Below, one piece after another: positions 42,401-53,372 of a stretch of 64,000 nt of DNA. The stretch comes from Lingula anatina (lineage: Eukaryota > Brachiopoda > Lingulata > Lingulida > Lingulidae). The DNA lies in assembly GCF_001039355.2 (NCBI RefSeq), contig NW_019773859.1, positions 403,194-467,193 of the forward strand. Direction: 5' to 3'. Positions within the stretch are counted from its first letter, which is position 1. Every line of letters begins with the position of its first letter. The position numbers and the translations under genes are program-made. The notes under the pieces were generated by a model. That model made no database searches. It was not told the DNA's origin and saw only the letters and a program-made list of their open reading frames with translations.

Positions 42401-45400
42401 TTTTAGGCATGCTACAAAGGCTTTTACTTATTGTTGCTGTGCAGAGTAAAGCTGCATGCATGTATTTTATATGATGCAGACACAGGTACATGTAGATTCA
42501 GCTACTAAGGTAATAAAACTTTTTGACTATTGCATGATTCAAACTGATTGCAGTTTGTTACATGCCAGCATTTCAAGAATATTGTTTATGGTAGTGCCCC
42601 AATCTTGACAGGCAAGCCACAAAGAGACATAATTTTGTGTAAGGACTGAATTCACTTTTGCCTACAGTTGAAAGTCTTCCACCACCGCCAGAAATTTACA
42701 TGGAGGCACAACATTTCACTGATACCTATACTGTCGGCGGGGCACTGAGATTTGGCAGGTCCAAAATGCAGCTGTGTCCTATACAAAGCAGTAGCTCATC
42801 ATCAACCTGCCCCATGGCAGACACTTATGTGGTGGGTGGTCCAGAAACAATACAGGAAATATACTATATGAGTCCTGACACAGAGACAGGTAACCATTTA
42901 AGTTACCTGAAAACACTGCCTGTGATCCCCCAAGGCCACCCATTCTAAAAAGAACACAGTAGCAAAAAAAGAAGAAAAAGTGATACAGTTGATAAGTATT
43001 TTTAAGATATTAAATAAAATAGGCTTTATCATTATAACATGATTATGTTAGAGAGAAATGATTTCCATTGTCTTATGTTACTGGATTAATGTGAATCAAT
43101 TACCAATCATGATACTTTTGATTTAACTTACCTGTACTTATATTTTCCTGAGCATAATACTGATGAAATTACACAAGGTTATTATCATGTTAATAGCTTC
43201 ATTATTTATCCATAACATTAACCTCCCTAAAAACCTCATTCCACATATATACTTAAATGATACATTGTATATATTCATTTAATGAGAGTTTTTTGGTTCC
43301 AATTTGAGATATTTTAAAATGATACAAAATTTCCAAGAATATACATGTACTGTAGGATCAATAATTGTCTCATATGTTGGTCAACAAGCCATTTTAAGAT
43401 TTGTGTGTTCTGCCTTATACCAGTATTTTAACTATATATTTTTCATATTTAAATTCCAAAGCTGATTTCCCCATTTTGTTCACTTCTGTCTACAGTTGAG
43501 AGTCTGCCTCCACCTCCAGAAATATATGCAGAAGCAGATCATTTTAGTGATACTTATGCTATAGGCCAGTCGCTGAGAGCTGTCAGTACAGCTAAGAAGC
43601 AGCACTGTACTATACAGCCAAGTAGTTCTAGTACAGAAACTTGCCCCCCAGTAGATACCTATATGGTTGGTGCTCTAGAGCCCCTTAATTCTACGCAGGA
43701 ATACTATATGACTCCTTATTCAAAGACAGGTAGAGGTAGCAGTTTTTATCACCTGTTTACCTTGCTGGGTACATTTGTCCTTTGCTTTTTGGACCTGCAG
43801 CTGCTAGGTATAAATTTGTGCATATTCAAGAACTTAAAGATTTTTTCAGCAATCAGCCCTTCCACGATGCATGATTATCAAATGAGTATAATAACTGCCA
43901 ACATCAAATTTGAATTCAAATATTCATGTAATTTAATATATTTTATTATATATTAGTTTTCATTTCATAAGGAGGAAGTGTTGAATTCACAATGAACATA
44001 AATAATAATATGATGTCACTTTTGTTTCTGAACATTAACCTTAATCCCAATTCTTTCAAACCAATCCTTAGGTCTACATGAATTTCTAACTAAATTTGAA
44101 GAAAATACATTTATTTCATTTCTGTACTGCACTGGCTAACCTACTATTATTTCTAACCCCACTCCTCTCTAAATCTTGCAAAATCCCTGATTTGTGAGAT
44201 TTCAGGAAATCTTGGACAATGCCCAATTGTGTATTGGTTCACATTTCAGGCAAGAAATTCATGCTCATTTACCTGCATTTAAAATACTCTTCCTCAGTGC
44301 TTTAATGCCTCAAAATGCTGCTTATTTTCACTGCCTTGCTGAGTGACATTGTGACGTGACTTCATGACTGCTGTTTCTGAACTTGAGTGGAAAATTAATA
44401 ATATTTACATACAAGTAGAGCTACTGCTCAATGTAGTTGATTGTCTCAGATAACTTGATTTTTAATGAAAATGCTGAATGATCCCTGAAACAAATATTTT
44501 GATAACTCTACACCACTTGTAATCACTACTATTAGTTAGTATGTACAGTACAATCTGATTTTCCTCCCAATTTTAGCTTTACATGAAGATTTTGATCATG
44601 ACTACTATAATGAAGAAGTATTTGAAGGTACGTTTTGTTATATCATTACATGTTTTAATTTTTTATTTCATTGGAAACAGATAACTGACATTGTCATCGT
44701 GGGGTATTTGGTTGTTCAATGAAAATATGTGCCATCCTCAGGTACTAGGAGAGTATGAGGTCCAATATTAGATATGTATACTGCAGTTACTGTAGTAAGA
44801 TCTTCTGTAAATGGACATGCCTGTTAAAATAATCAGTTATACAAATTCAGTAATTTATGGCTTAGATTATCAAGTAGTCAACAATTTTGAGTTATTTTGC
44901 TTGATTTTTTAACAGCTGCTGCCAGACAGATTATGCATGAGCAAGAGGATTATGAAAATGAACACAATATCCAACAACTTAGCCAGCAAGCACCCTGTAA
45001 GTGGCTAAAAATTGTTCTTTTTTTCTTTTATTAGCAATTTTTGTAATCGGGTGTTAAGTAAACTGGATATCTGTTGCATAATATCAGATTTACATGAACA
45101 GGAACCTGTGACAATATTCTTCCATTGTCTGAATTTTCCACAAATTGTCCAAATCAGCATTCTCTCCTCTCAAAAATGCTGGTTGCTATTGTAGTACATG
45201 TAGTTTAAAGTTTATATTTGTCCAATTTAGTTAAAGGGAACATGTTAAAACCCTGGTTTGTACATGTAGCTTGAATGTCAAATGTGGAATCATGTACATA
45301 AAATGAAAAAGTTTCAGATTGACCATAATTTAGTTCAAAGAAATTTAGAGGAAAGATTCATGCAAGAAAGAGGGAGAGAATACCGTACACATATCTGCTC

Positions 45401-48400
45401 TTAAAAGTGAATGTTGTCTTCATAATATTTTTAATTAAGTTAGAATTGTTATAAACAAATAAGATTAAAAGATTGTTTAAGATGTTGCACAAATGAAGCT
45501 CTGCCAAATCTTAAGCATACTTTGTACAGTGGAAATGATCATTGTTTTACCTTGTGTGTTATTTAACCATTACAGATACCTTTTTATGACTTAAGAGGGT
45601 ATCACAAATACTTTCTGTTTCTTTGAATAGGGTCTCCAAGTCAAAGTAATGTGCCGATGGTAGTAAAGAACACTCCAACTTCACTGTCAGGCAGTACAGG
45701 ATCCACAACTCCTCCAGCTCCACCACCCATAGCAACTATCCCTCACCGCTCAGAGCACAAAAGAGAAAGTAAGCATGCTGTCACTCCTTCTACTCTTACC
45801 TTTACTTTTCCCTGTTAAAGATAACTCGATAGCCTGTCCTTTATAAAGGTCTTTGTCATGTAGGCCTGTAGCCAGCAATTCCAAAAAAAAAAAAAGAAGA
45901 AAGGGGGGGGGGGGGTTCTGAAAAAGTGGACCTTTTACTGTAAAACCTTCATGAACCAAGACCAAATTTTACCCAGACTGGACCTTTTCCCAGCAAAAGG
46001 TTTTTTTTTTTTTTTTTGAATCCCCAAACACCACTGGCTCCGGGCCTGTAATGTGTTCTTCATTTTTGCATATATAGCATAGACCTGTGCCATTGTTCTT
46101 CCTTTTGACTTTGACTGTTTATGTGTTTAGTGTGTGTGTTCAGTGTATTTAAAATAAAAAGGACCATGTTATCCATGTTTTATTGCTGATTTTACTCCTC
46201 AACTTTCATGTTTGGAGCTGTTTATTTTATTGCTAATGAAATAACTGTGGGTTAGGACGAACCTTTTTTTGTCAGATTGCACATTATTGCTCTAATTTGT
46301 ACAAGCATCATTTTCCCTTGCAGTTTTTTTATTAGGCTACCAGACTTTCAATATACCATAGTAATAAGGTGGTGTGAATTCAATTTGCTTTCCACAGTAT
46401 TGCGCAGCTCTGTTACCCATTTTGTGGTGGTTTCATAATTGTCTCTCTTATGTGTGCAGGCTTTGTTTTATAGTTTTATATAATAATTTGCCAAAACTGA
46501 TGATGTTGTCATAATGCTGTACAGTTGCATGCATATGTAAGCTGTGTTCAGAACTGTGTTGTATTTTGTTTGATGCATGCATTATTTGTAATAGCGTCTG
46601 AGGGTCACATTGCTCCGCCAGTTGATGGACCAGAGCAAGATTCTGCTTTTCCCAAGCACAGAACTGGCAGACGATTTAGTGAACCTGCTGTCAAATTTTC
46701 TGCAAGCTTACAAATGTCTGGTGAGCTATGAAAGAGGAAGCACTGTCACCAGTGCTGTCAGCTTATTTGGCTTACTACTAACTGAAAAGCTGGAAAAGTA
46801 TGGGTCGATCACTAACACACTTTGAAACTGTGAAAGAAATGGGTCATTAACTCACTGTGACACTGTGAAAGAATATTAGCTACTTCTTAAACAGTATCGT
46901 AAACATCAGTCGCAGTGTTCAAGTGTTAAACATTTACAACTGCTGCTTTTTGATGTTTTATTTTTAATTAATTTTTTTGAGTTTTTTTCCACTTACCTAT
47001 ATTTGTTTCTGTATACATTTTATGCCAATAGAATAACCACCAGTTGCTTATTTGATACAATGCACTGATTATTGCATTCCAGGTATATTTTTATCATATT
47101 TGCACTTGTGTAGAAGTTTTCAGTCCAGCTGTTATATTTTTTTCAGCATTTAATTAAAGCTTTTTAAACATTTTTGTTTTGTGTGTGTTTGTGAATGCGT
47201 GCATGTTTTCATGTCTGCATATCTGGGACATAGACTGGGTTCCCATACCTAGATCGATCTAACAGGATTGGTCTATCTCCAGGGGGTTATTGCTAAATTG
47301 CCTTCAGCTTAAGCGGCTTAGATGTCTTGCACACCTACTGAGGCTGCTAAACGATAATTAATTACCCCCTAACAGCTTCAGGTGTGACAGACATCTAAGC
47401 CGCTTAAGCTGAAGGCAATTTAGTGAGAATCTCTTTGTAGATAGATTGATCCACAGTTAGTACGATAGGGTCTGGGTTACTGCTTGAGTAACTCAGTCAA
47501 CTGTTATATACAGATGATTCATTTTTTGTAAAGTTGAATACATACTTGCTATATGGTCAGTCTTTTTATTTAAATAACCTAAACAGAAACCAGATTTCCA
47601 TCCTCTCTTCTGGCACCTTGAATTCTTTCTTTCTTCCCTAAATGTTGTTCATATTAAGATGTTCTGGTACACTAGTATGGCTAGGAATAAAAATATTTGA
47701 CATATATTATATGTATATTATATGTAAGTACCAGGTATAATTATACAATGAATGATCAAATTTTAGATTTTTAGATTTTTATGGATGACTTTATACACAG
47801 TTTGATTTGACATATTTTTTAAAACAGACAAATGGTAATTATTTCTGTCTTATCTGCCATTCAGCTGTTCCTGCTCCCCCACAACCTGATGAAATATTGG
47901 ATGAGCTACAGAGGAAGTTACACTTGAGGCGTAGTGTAGTTGACAACCTACAGGAAGATAATTCAGGTAAACCCAAAAAATTCAAGCATCATATTGAGCA
48001 TACATATAGTTATACTGTTTATACCAGTAGTAACCAGTCACATTAGCGTTTAAAGGTAAGAAAAAGTGGATAATACATTGGGTATATATTTATGATAAAA
48101 GTTTAAATAATTATAAACATTTGTCACATGATCCTTGCTTTTACCTATACATTTTTAGCACCAGTATATTCTTCTATGTCAATCTTTTTTGCTATTTCCC
48201 TTTTTCTGTTGTGTTGTAACTTGTGTTGCTTTTGGCTTTTGATTGTCATTGTGAAGTGAAGTGATCTGACTTATATTTCTGATTTGATTGTTGCATGCTT
48301 ATACTGATTTGTTGTTGTGAACAGTCTAATACTCTTTTTAAAATTGTTTTAATGTTTTTAACTGATTTGCATCAGTTTATTTGCCAGAATTGCTCTCTTT

Positions 48401-49570
48401 TTGGCATATTTGTTCAATTTTTTGGGTAATTTGTGTGATTTGCTGTACATTTAATTTCTGCATTGATGAAATACTTAATTGGCATAACACCCATTTTGCT
48501 TTTTTAAACCCCCTTCAGCATCCCCTGATGGCTTTTCCTCAACACCTACAGCTTCCTCTGCTTGTTCCCCCATTACACAGACACCACTGGAGGCACCAAG
48601 GGCACCACCAGCACCACCTCTCCCAGTACCGCCACCACCACCAGCACCAGGGCTTGAACCCTTTCAAAACAATCAGCTTCAAACTGTTCCAGACATTCCC
48701 ACAGAGCCACCACCTCCCCCACCAATCCAAAAGCAGGGGCCTCCAACTGCACCCAAGACAAAAAGAGGTCCTAATGTGAATGAGGGGCGCCCACTGCCAG
48801 CGCCACCTGGTAGGCAAACTAGGAGGACACAGAGCGCAAGTGCTGTGACACTGGGTATCCAAACTCCACAGACATTGCATCACAGCGCATCTGCTTCTGA
48901 AGTTCCAGGTAATGCTGTCCAATTCTGCTATTATGATATTACCAAAGGTGTACATGTGCTTTTGGCAAAGGCACCAGTAGCAAAAAATTAATTTTGCTGG
49001 AAATTTCAGCAATATTAACTTTATCGGTAATATAGGTTCCATCCAAAACTTTAGAAAATTATGTCCTGTAAACATATTTGAGTATTGTATGTTTTATTAT
49101 CATAAGAGTGAAATTTGAGAGTGAGTCAAAATTTAGAAACTAATTTAGGAACTAAAAAAAAAAGTTTATAGTAAGTAACTTTGTCAGTGACTTTGGATAT
49201 ATTGCATATGGTGGTGATTAAAAAAAGGTGTTAAAATTTCTGGGAAAATTAATTTTTGCTCTTTATTCCAGTAAGACTAACACTCGTTTTGTGTCTTTAT
49301 GGATGAAAGAAAGAAATTGATCCTATTGTGAAGATAGCAGAAATCCTCAGCTTTTATGCTTTTTTCTTTGAATAAAAGACCTCAAAATGAGCAAGTTAAA
49401 GCTTAAGCTTATATGTCAACTTTAGTTGCAAGCTTTGAAAAATGGTTTTTAACATTTTACAGACATATTAATTATTTTGCTATTCCTTTGTAGATCATGC
49501 AGTTCAGTTGCGACAGAAACTTCAAGAAAGATTCATTTACTCGACTCCTGACGCGTTTATGAAGAAATGA
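30429..49570 (+). CDS. STAP-like adaptor: PH and SH2 domains with long tyrosine/proline-rich tail
   Basis: STAP adaptors link tyrosine kinases to downstream signalling. Twenty-two exons join in phase: 30429-30503, 32970-33053, 33417-33536, 34872-34928, 38630-38896, 39846-39892, 40161-40310, 40559-40625, 40897-41035, 41431-41481, 41717-41854, 42059-42121, 42323-42379, 42668-42889, 43496-43729, 44577-44627, 44916-44996, 45631-45768, 46595-46720, 47865-47966, 48519-48908, 49494-49570; 911 residues. PH is about 10-125 (EDWLDHKGSKSNAYSTLWAV, then DLWKSFIIGISK). The following VHLLPGQIHKVEDAI matches the STAP linker. SH2 is about 218-322, with the phosphotyrosine arginine R244 in GNCLMRES. SH3-type motifs are PPLPPRPR and RPLPAPP. 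The tail has YxN and YxxP motifs and a duplicated exon pair. Vertebrate STAP1/2 are 295-403 residues, so the tail is unusual. ATG at 30399 is an alternative start. Confidence 0.85.
30793..31759. mobile_element. Candidate hAT-like element, about 970 bases
   Basis: Starts CAGGGGCGTAACCAG and ends with the inverse of CATGGGCGTAACTAG (13 of 15 alike); TAGTA lies on both sides. ATTGTACGCACAG occurs near both ends. No transposase frame. It lies in STAP-like intron 1. Confidence 0.5.
35499..35538. repeat. (GT)n followed by poly(G)
   Basis: A TG/GT run changes into more than 20 consecutive G in the intron between STAP-like exons 4 and 5. Length here is unreliable in any assembly. Confidence 0.9.
35712..36048 (+). 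mobile_element. TTAA-flanked piggyBac-like element, intact copy
   Basis: Begins AGCAATAATAACTCTTCGTA and ends with the inverse AGGGATAATAACTCTTCGTA, with TTAA at 35708-35711 and 36049-36052. The 337-base body closely matches the copy at 38977-39795 and lacks the insertion found there. Confidence 0.8.
36082..36247. mobile_element. Short element with CAGRCCTGTAGCCA ends, copy 1
   Basis: Starts CAGACCTGTAGCCACCA and ends CTGGCTATGGGCCTG, forming imperfect terminal inverted repeats. A poly(G) tract and GACCTTTT motifs match the copy at 45862-46048. Confidence 0.6.
36485..36651 (+). mobile_element. Short hAT-like non-autonomous element (copy 3 of 3)
   Basis: A 167-base element starting CAGGGACGGATCCAGAG and ending AATCCGCCCCT, flanked on both sides by the perfect 8-base duplication GGAAATAG (36477-36484 and 36652-36659). 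Eight-base duplications with CAGGG ends are typical of hAT transposons. It holds the CTTCCGGAAGAC palindrome of the family. Confidence 0.85.
38021..38276. mobile_element. Long, nearly perfect palindrome flanked by TTAA
   Basis: The 256 bases fold on themselves: GCTTCATTCACATGCAATGT at the left matches the inverse of CATTGCATGTGAACGAAGC at the right, and the arms stay complementary for about 110 bases up to a short centre near 38148. TTAA borders both sides (38017-38020, 38277-38280). This is a foldback-type piggyBac-like element in the intron before STAP-like exon 5. Confidence 0.8.
38977..39795 (+). mobile_element. TTAA-flanked piggyBac-like element, interrupted copy
   Basis: Same family as 35712-36048: begins AGGGATAATAACTGTTCG, ends at the inverse of AGGGATAATAACTCTTCATA, with TTAA at 38973-38976 and 39796-39799. 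It is split at 39053 by a second element. Confidence 0.8.
39054..39525. mobile_element. Second element nested inside the TTAA element
   Basis: A 472-base insertion with terminal inverted repeats TATGGAATGACATCCACGC / TATGGAACGCCATCCACGC that extend inward (CAAAAAATCAGACTTGCAAT). CCAATG is duplicated at its edges (39048-39053, 39526-39531); the uninterrupted copy at 35712 has this site once. Internal blocks such as ATAAAATTTAACAG and GGCTATTAGATT repeat. Confidence 0.8.
45862..46048. mobile_element. Short element with CAGGCCYGKAGCCA ends, copy 2
   Basis: Starts GGCCTGTAGCCAGCAATTCC and ends CTGGCTCCGGGCCTG. It shares GGACCTTTT, poly(A/G) tracts and layout with the copy at 36082-36247. It lies in the intron after the STAP-like exon ending at 45768. 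Confidence 0.6.
47234..47475. repeat. Palindromic (foldback) repeat, copy 2
   Basis: Arms TTGCCTTCAGCTTAAGCGGC and its inverse (GCCGCTTAAGCTGAAGGCAA) surround a centre near 47345; outer arms (GATCGATCTAACAGGATTGG) are weaker. It shares blocks with 26826-27010. Confidence 0.7.
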
Positions 49571-50770
49571 TGTTACACTGTACTGTCAATCTTTGAATGA
49601 TAGATATCCACACCAAAGTTCCACAGCTATGGTGATTGTTGTCCAGTTTGTTTTTGCTTTGTTATGCATTACAAAATATGCCAGTAAATTGTTAAAAATG
49701 ACATTTAACTGTCCTTTCTTCATAAAATGGAGAAATGCTGCAATTCAAGAAATGTTTGGATATAATTGAGACATGTTTTTAATGTGTTATTGTATCATTT
49801 TACATATTCATGTAAGTTTTGCACTGATATTTCAAGTGTAATGCTTGTTTCTGTCAAATTAGGGCACCAACTCATCATGTGACAAATTCTTCTTGTTACT
49901 GGTTAAAAGTTTAGCTGATGTGTCAAATATAGGGTAAAATAACTAGAAATGGGCATCTGAGAAAATGATTTTCAAATACTGTGATAAGGAGTTCTTTACA
50001 GCACAGAGAACTAGAATATTGATTATTCTTTTGATTTTTATGTTATTGTCTTTTATGGTATGCCATTGTTTTAATCACTAAGTCTTCGTCTACGGTGCTT
50101 TTTTTCCCATATCTGTTTCACAACTTGCCAACTTGGTGATTACAAGAACACAAGGTAATTTCTTCTAGAATGTTTTTCACATTTTGTTTTTGAGTGGTAA
50201 GAGATTGATCAAATCTTATATAATATTAGTACTAAACAAAATACATAGGAAGTGGATAGAATATTTTAGTGCGATGTGAAGAATATTTTACCAAAAATAA
50301 ATATGTACATGTATGTTTTGATTTATATTGTGAATTACAAAATGTACAAACAAAAAGAATAAAATGGTGTCATTATTTGATTATATGGGTAATTGAGTAT
50401 ACTCATGAAATGATGAATGCTAACAGTTCCATTTTATATGTTAAGGAGTTTTATACAGAGAGCTTTATATTATACATATTGTAGAAGTCATGTAATTATC
50501 AACATATCAATGCATGCAGCATATGAGATGTCATATTTGATATGCTCATATTTTAAAAAGTCCTAGAAATGTCCTACTAGTAGTTACCCTGTACTGATAA
50601 CTTCTGTTTTGTTCCGTTTATTGCTTAGATATATTTCTGTGTCCCTCATTTGTAACTTATGATATATATGCATGAACATATTTCACTGAAAATTTTTTTT
50701 TTTAAAGGAATTCTGTGTAAAACACAGTGATGCAACCTGAAGTTGATTCAGATTTTTATGTGTACAAATA
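49571..50770 (+). other. Likely 3' UTR of the STAP-like gene
   Basis: AT-rich sequence after the stop at 49568-49570. AATAAA motifs occur near 50295 and 50359 and could mark the 3' end. No other gene is seen. Confidence 0.5.
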
Positions 50771-51185
50771 CACTCAACCAAAATAATTAGTAAATATCAT
50801 TATTTTGAATAACAGTAAAATAACCATATGATCTTAGGTAAATGTTAAACCAAATATTAATGGATAATGCCAGGGACTTACAGAGACATTAATGAATTTC
50901 AGTTTTCAAATCATGCAATTGGGGTGAGGAAGTTTGAAGGTTAAGCAAGTGTTGACAGTAAACATTAAAAATCTTTGAGCCATACAGTATGTAGGCTACA
51001 GTTAAGTAAAGTCTTGAGGTTGCTCAACATCAGTATTGTGTGAAGCCTCCACTGTCTATTGTCAAGACTTGCTCAAACTTTGTCACTCCATTTGTATTTC
51101 CATGACAAAGTATGAGCAATTCTTGACACTAATCAGTGGAGGCTTCACATAATACTGATGCTGAGCAACCTTTTTTGGTCGAGTG
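50771..51185. mobile_element. TA-flanked inverted-repeat element with an inner palindrome
   Basis: Outer ends CACTCAACCAAAA and the inverse of CACTCGACCAAAA are bordered by TA (50769-50770, 51186-51187), as for Tc1/mariner-type elements. The right part is a palindrome: GGTTGCTCAACATCAGTATT near 51018 pairs with AATACTGATGCTGAGCAACC near 51151, and TGAAGCCTCCACTG with CAGTGGAGGCTTCA. Confidence 0.65.
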
Positions 51186-51436
51186 TATAACGTTAGAGGG
51201 GACAGAAGGACAGTTGTTAATTACCTCAATATTCGGATACACCATCGATAAAATTCTGATATTTCAATTAAAAACTTTTAAAATGCAATCTGCTGTTTTT
51301 AATTTGGACACTCAGATATTTAAACATAATTCTTGTATTGCAATGCAAAATGTAATACGTGTTATTTTTGTTTGCTCACAATGGCTGTATTTAACAAATT
51401 AACCGTATTTGATTATTTAATTTTATTAATTAATTA

Positions 51437-51439
51437 ATT

Positions 51440-51478
<39 letters not shown>

Positions 51479-51490
51479 TTTTATTTTATT
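51437..51490. repeat. (ATTT)n microsatellite
   Basis: About ten TTTA/ATTT units in a row, with T-rich tail. Confidence 0.95.
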
Positions 51491-53240
51491 TTTTTTTGCA
51501 TCGATAAAAGATTTAGGCCGTAGGTGTCATTAATTACTTTAACGGGATAACATATATGTTCAGATAACTTTTACACATACATATAGATTATGTAGTTTGA
51601 ACAAGTTAATTTTAGTAGATCCGTTGACCGTGATCAGTAGTGGTATTTTATAATGTTTATAGATATTCAATATATGATCCTTTATGGAATTAGCCCATTG
51701 TTACAGATAACACAGTTGAAATTTCTTTCTTTTGTTAGTTACCTACTTTATGTGTAAAAAAAGACGAGAAAGTTGATGACATATGTATAAAATGTTCAAG
51801 AGAGCGGATAGAGTTTTTCACCCTTAAGAATTTTTCGTTTTTGTCCTAGATGACGAAAAGTTTTATACTCACGTATTCTTTCACCAGCAATAAATGATCG
51901 TTGATCTAAACAAACATTTTGTTTTATTTCAGTAGTAATTTATTATTATTATTTTTTTTTTGTTTTGTTTTTGATTTTACTTTAATAAAATAAATGATTA
52001 AACTCTTTTCTGTTATTCTAAAATAAATCATTTCTATAGTGTTAGTATTTTCTAAGGAGGGGGGGGGCAACTTTTAGTAACGATGTGCCCGACCTAGCAA
52101 ACACTGAACTTTAATATAACGTTTATATAACCAAAAAACGTTATAAAACGTTGCTGGGGATTTTCGTGATATGGCGTGCTTGTTGTACCCATAGAGGGGA
52201 AGTTTTTGGCGTCCGGGGATGATTCAATGATGCAAAATCACTTTATTTTATTTTAGACAATGATCTTAAACTTCATTCTTTTCAATGCTATGGAATACCT
52301 TCAGGTCCATGTACAAAGTGTTCTTTAACTTTTTACCGACTTCCTGTCATACTGTTGATGGTAGTTTCTCTTTTCCCATATGAGCACACACTAGTACTAA
52401 GATATTTGAAAAACCTGATTGCTGTTTAAAGCAAATAAAACATAGTTCTCGATCCAGAATTGAGAAAACGTTCTGATCATTGCCGGTTAAAAACCACAAA
52501 CCTCACTGAAAGAGAATTCGTGAGTGCCGTCACCTACTCTAGTTCGTCTGTGTCAGCCTTTGCTTGTGGTGATTCGTCACCAATTGCAAAATATTTGAGA
52601 GTCGATTTCAACAAGGAAGACGTTACTTCGCTGACGTAGCGTCAGACCTTGATTTTAGAAATGGACGCCAGTTTATCTCAGGTGTACAAGTAAAGTACGG
52701 CAAGCGATAGCGTCATTGAACAAACAAGGGGCAAACCTGATCAAACAGCGCAGCAGTAAACAGCTCCGATAAGGTGGCGGATTTTACAGATAGCTCTTCG
52801 ATGCTCTATTAAACAGGACAGGGTTTTTTTATTGAACAAATAAACACTGTCCAATTACCTGAACATTTTTATTTTAAAATTATATACACTTTTACTTATA
52901 ATTGAACGATCTCGTGGTCTTTGGTCTCTGACTTTCAATTTCAAAGATTAATCATCAGTGTCATCATCTTCCATTTTATTAAGGCAATGCCGCCGGTTAA
53001 AATGCATTGTTCGCTCTATATTTTGGGTGCAACTTGTTTAAGAAGTGCGCCGCCCACACCTTTGGTTAAATTGCTTGCTCATATATGTCGTCGCCTTCAG
53101 GCTTATGTCTCAGTGACGGGGCCGTCTTGTCCGAAATGTCGGAGCAGGATGTGACTCTTGACATTCCATCGTTACTATTACGTCACTAACATATCACCCT
53201 GGCCAAAATAAAAAAGTTCGTCACGGTTTCAGGACGTTGC
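51491..53240. other. Intergenic region upstream of the chitin-binding gene
   Basis: No gene is supported. An open frame ending at 53154 contains several Cys and basic residues but no recognised motif or splice context. Confidence 0.4.
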
Positions 53241-53244
53241 CGAG

Positions 53245-53252
53245 TATATAAA
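53245..53252 (+). promoter_or_regulatory. TATA box of the chitin-binding protein gene
   Basis: TATATAAA lies 120 bases before the ATG at 53373, which places transcription start near 53275. It is the clearest TATA box in the window and fits a regulated secreted-protein gene. Confidence 0.65.
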
Positions 53253-53372
53253 GTCAAGCTAATATTCAGAATTTTCATACACATTATTCTGCTCCTCAGA
53301 TTGCTTCTGACTTGGCTGACTTTCTGCACTATTATCTGACACCTGCCGTGTTTCGTTTAAAGACGACCGAAG

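Noticed and set aside
48539-49075. 178-codon minus-strand frame rich in Trp, Cys and Val
   Set aside because: Antisense shadow of the proline-rich STAP-like exon (CCA/CCT codons read backwards).
52921-53154. Cys-containing 77-codon frame upstream of the chitin-binding gene
   Set aside because: No recognised motif, signal or splice context. It ends shortly before the TATA box, so it is probably chance.
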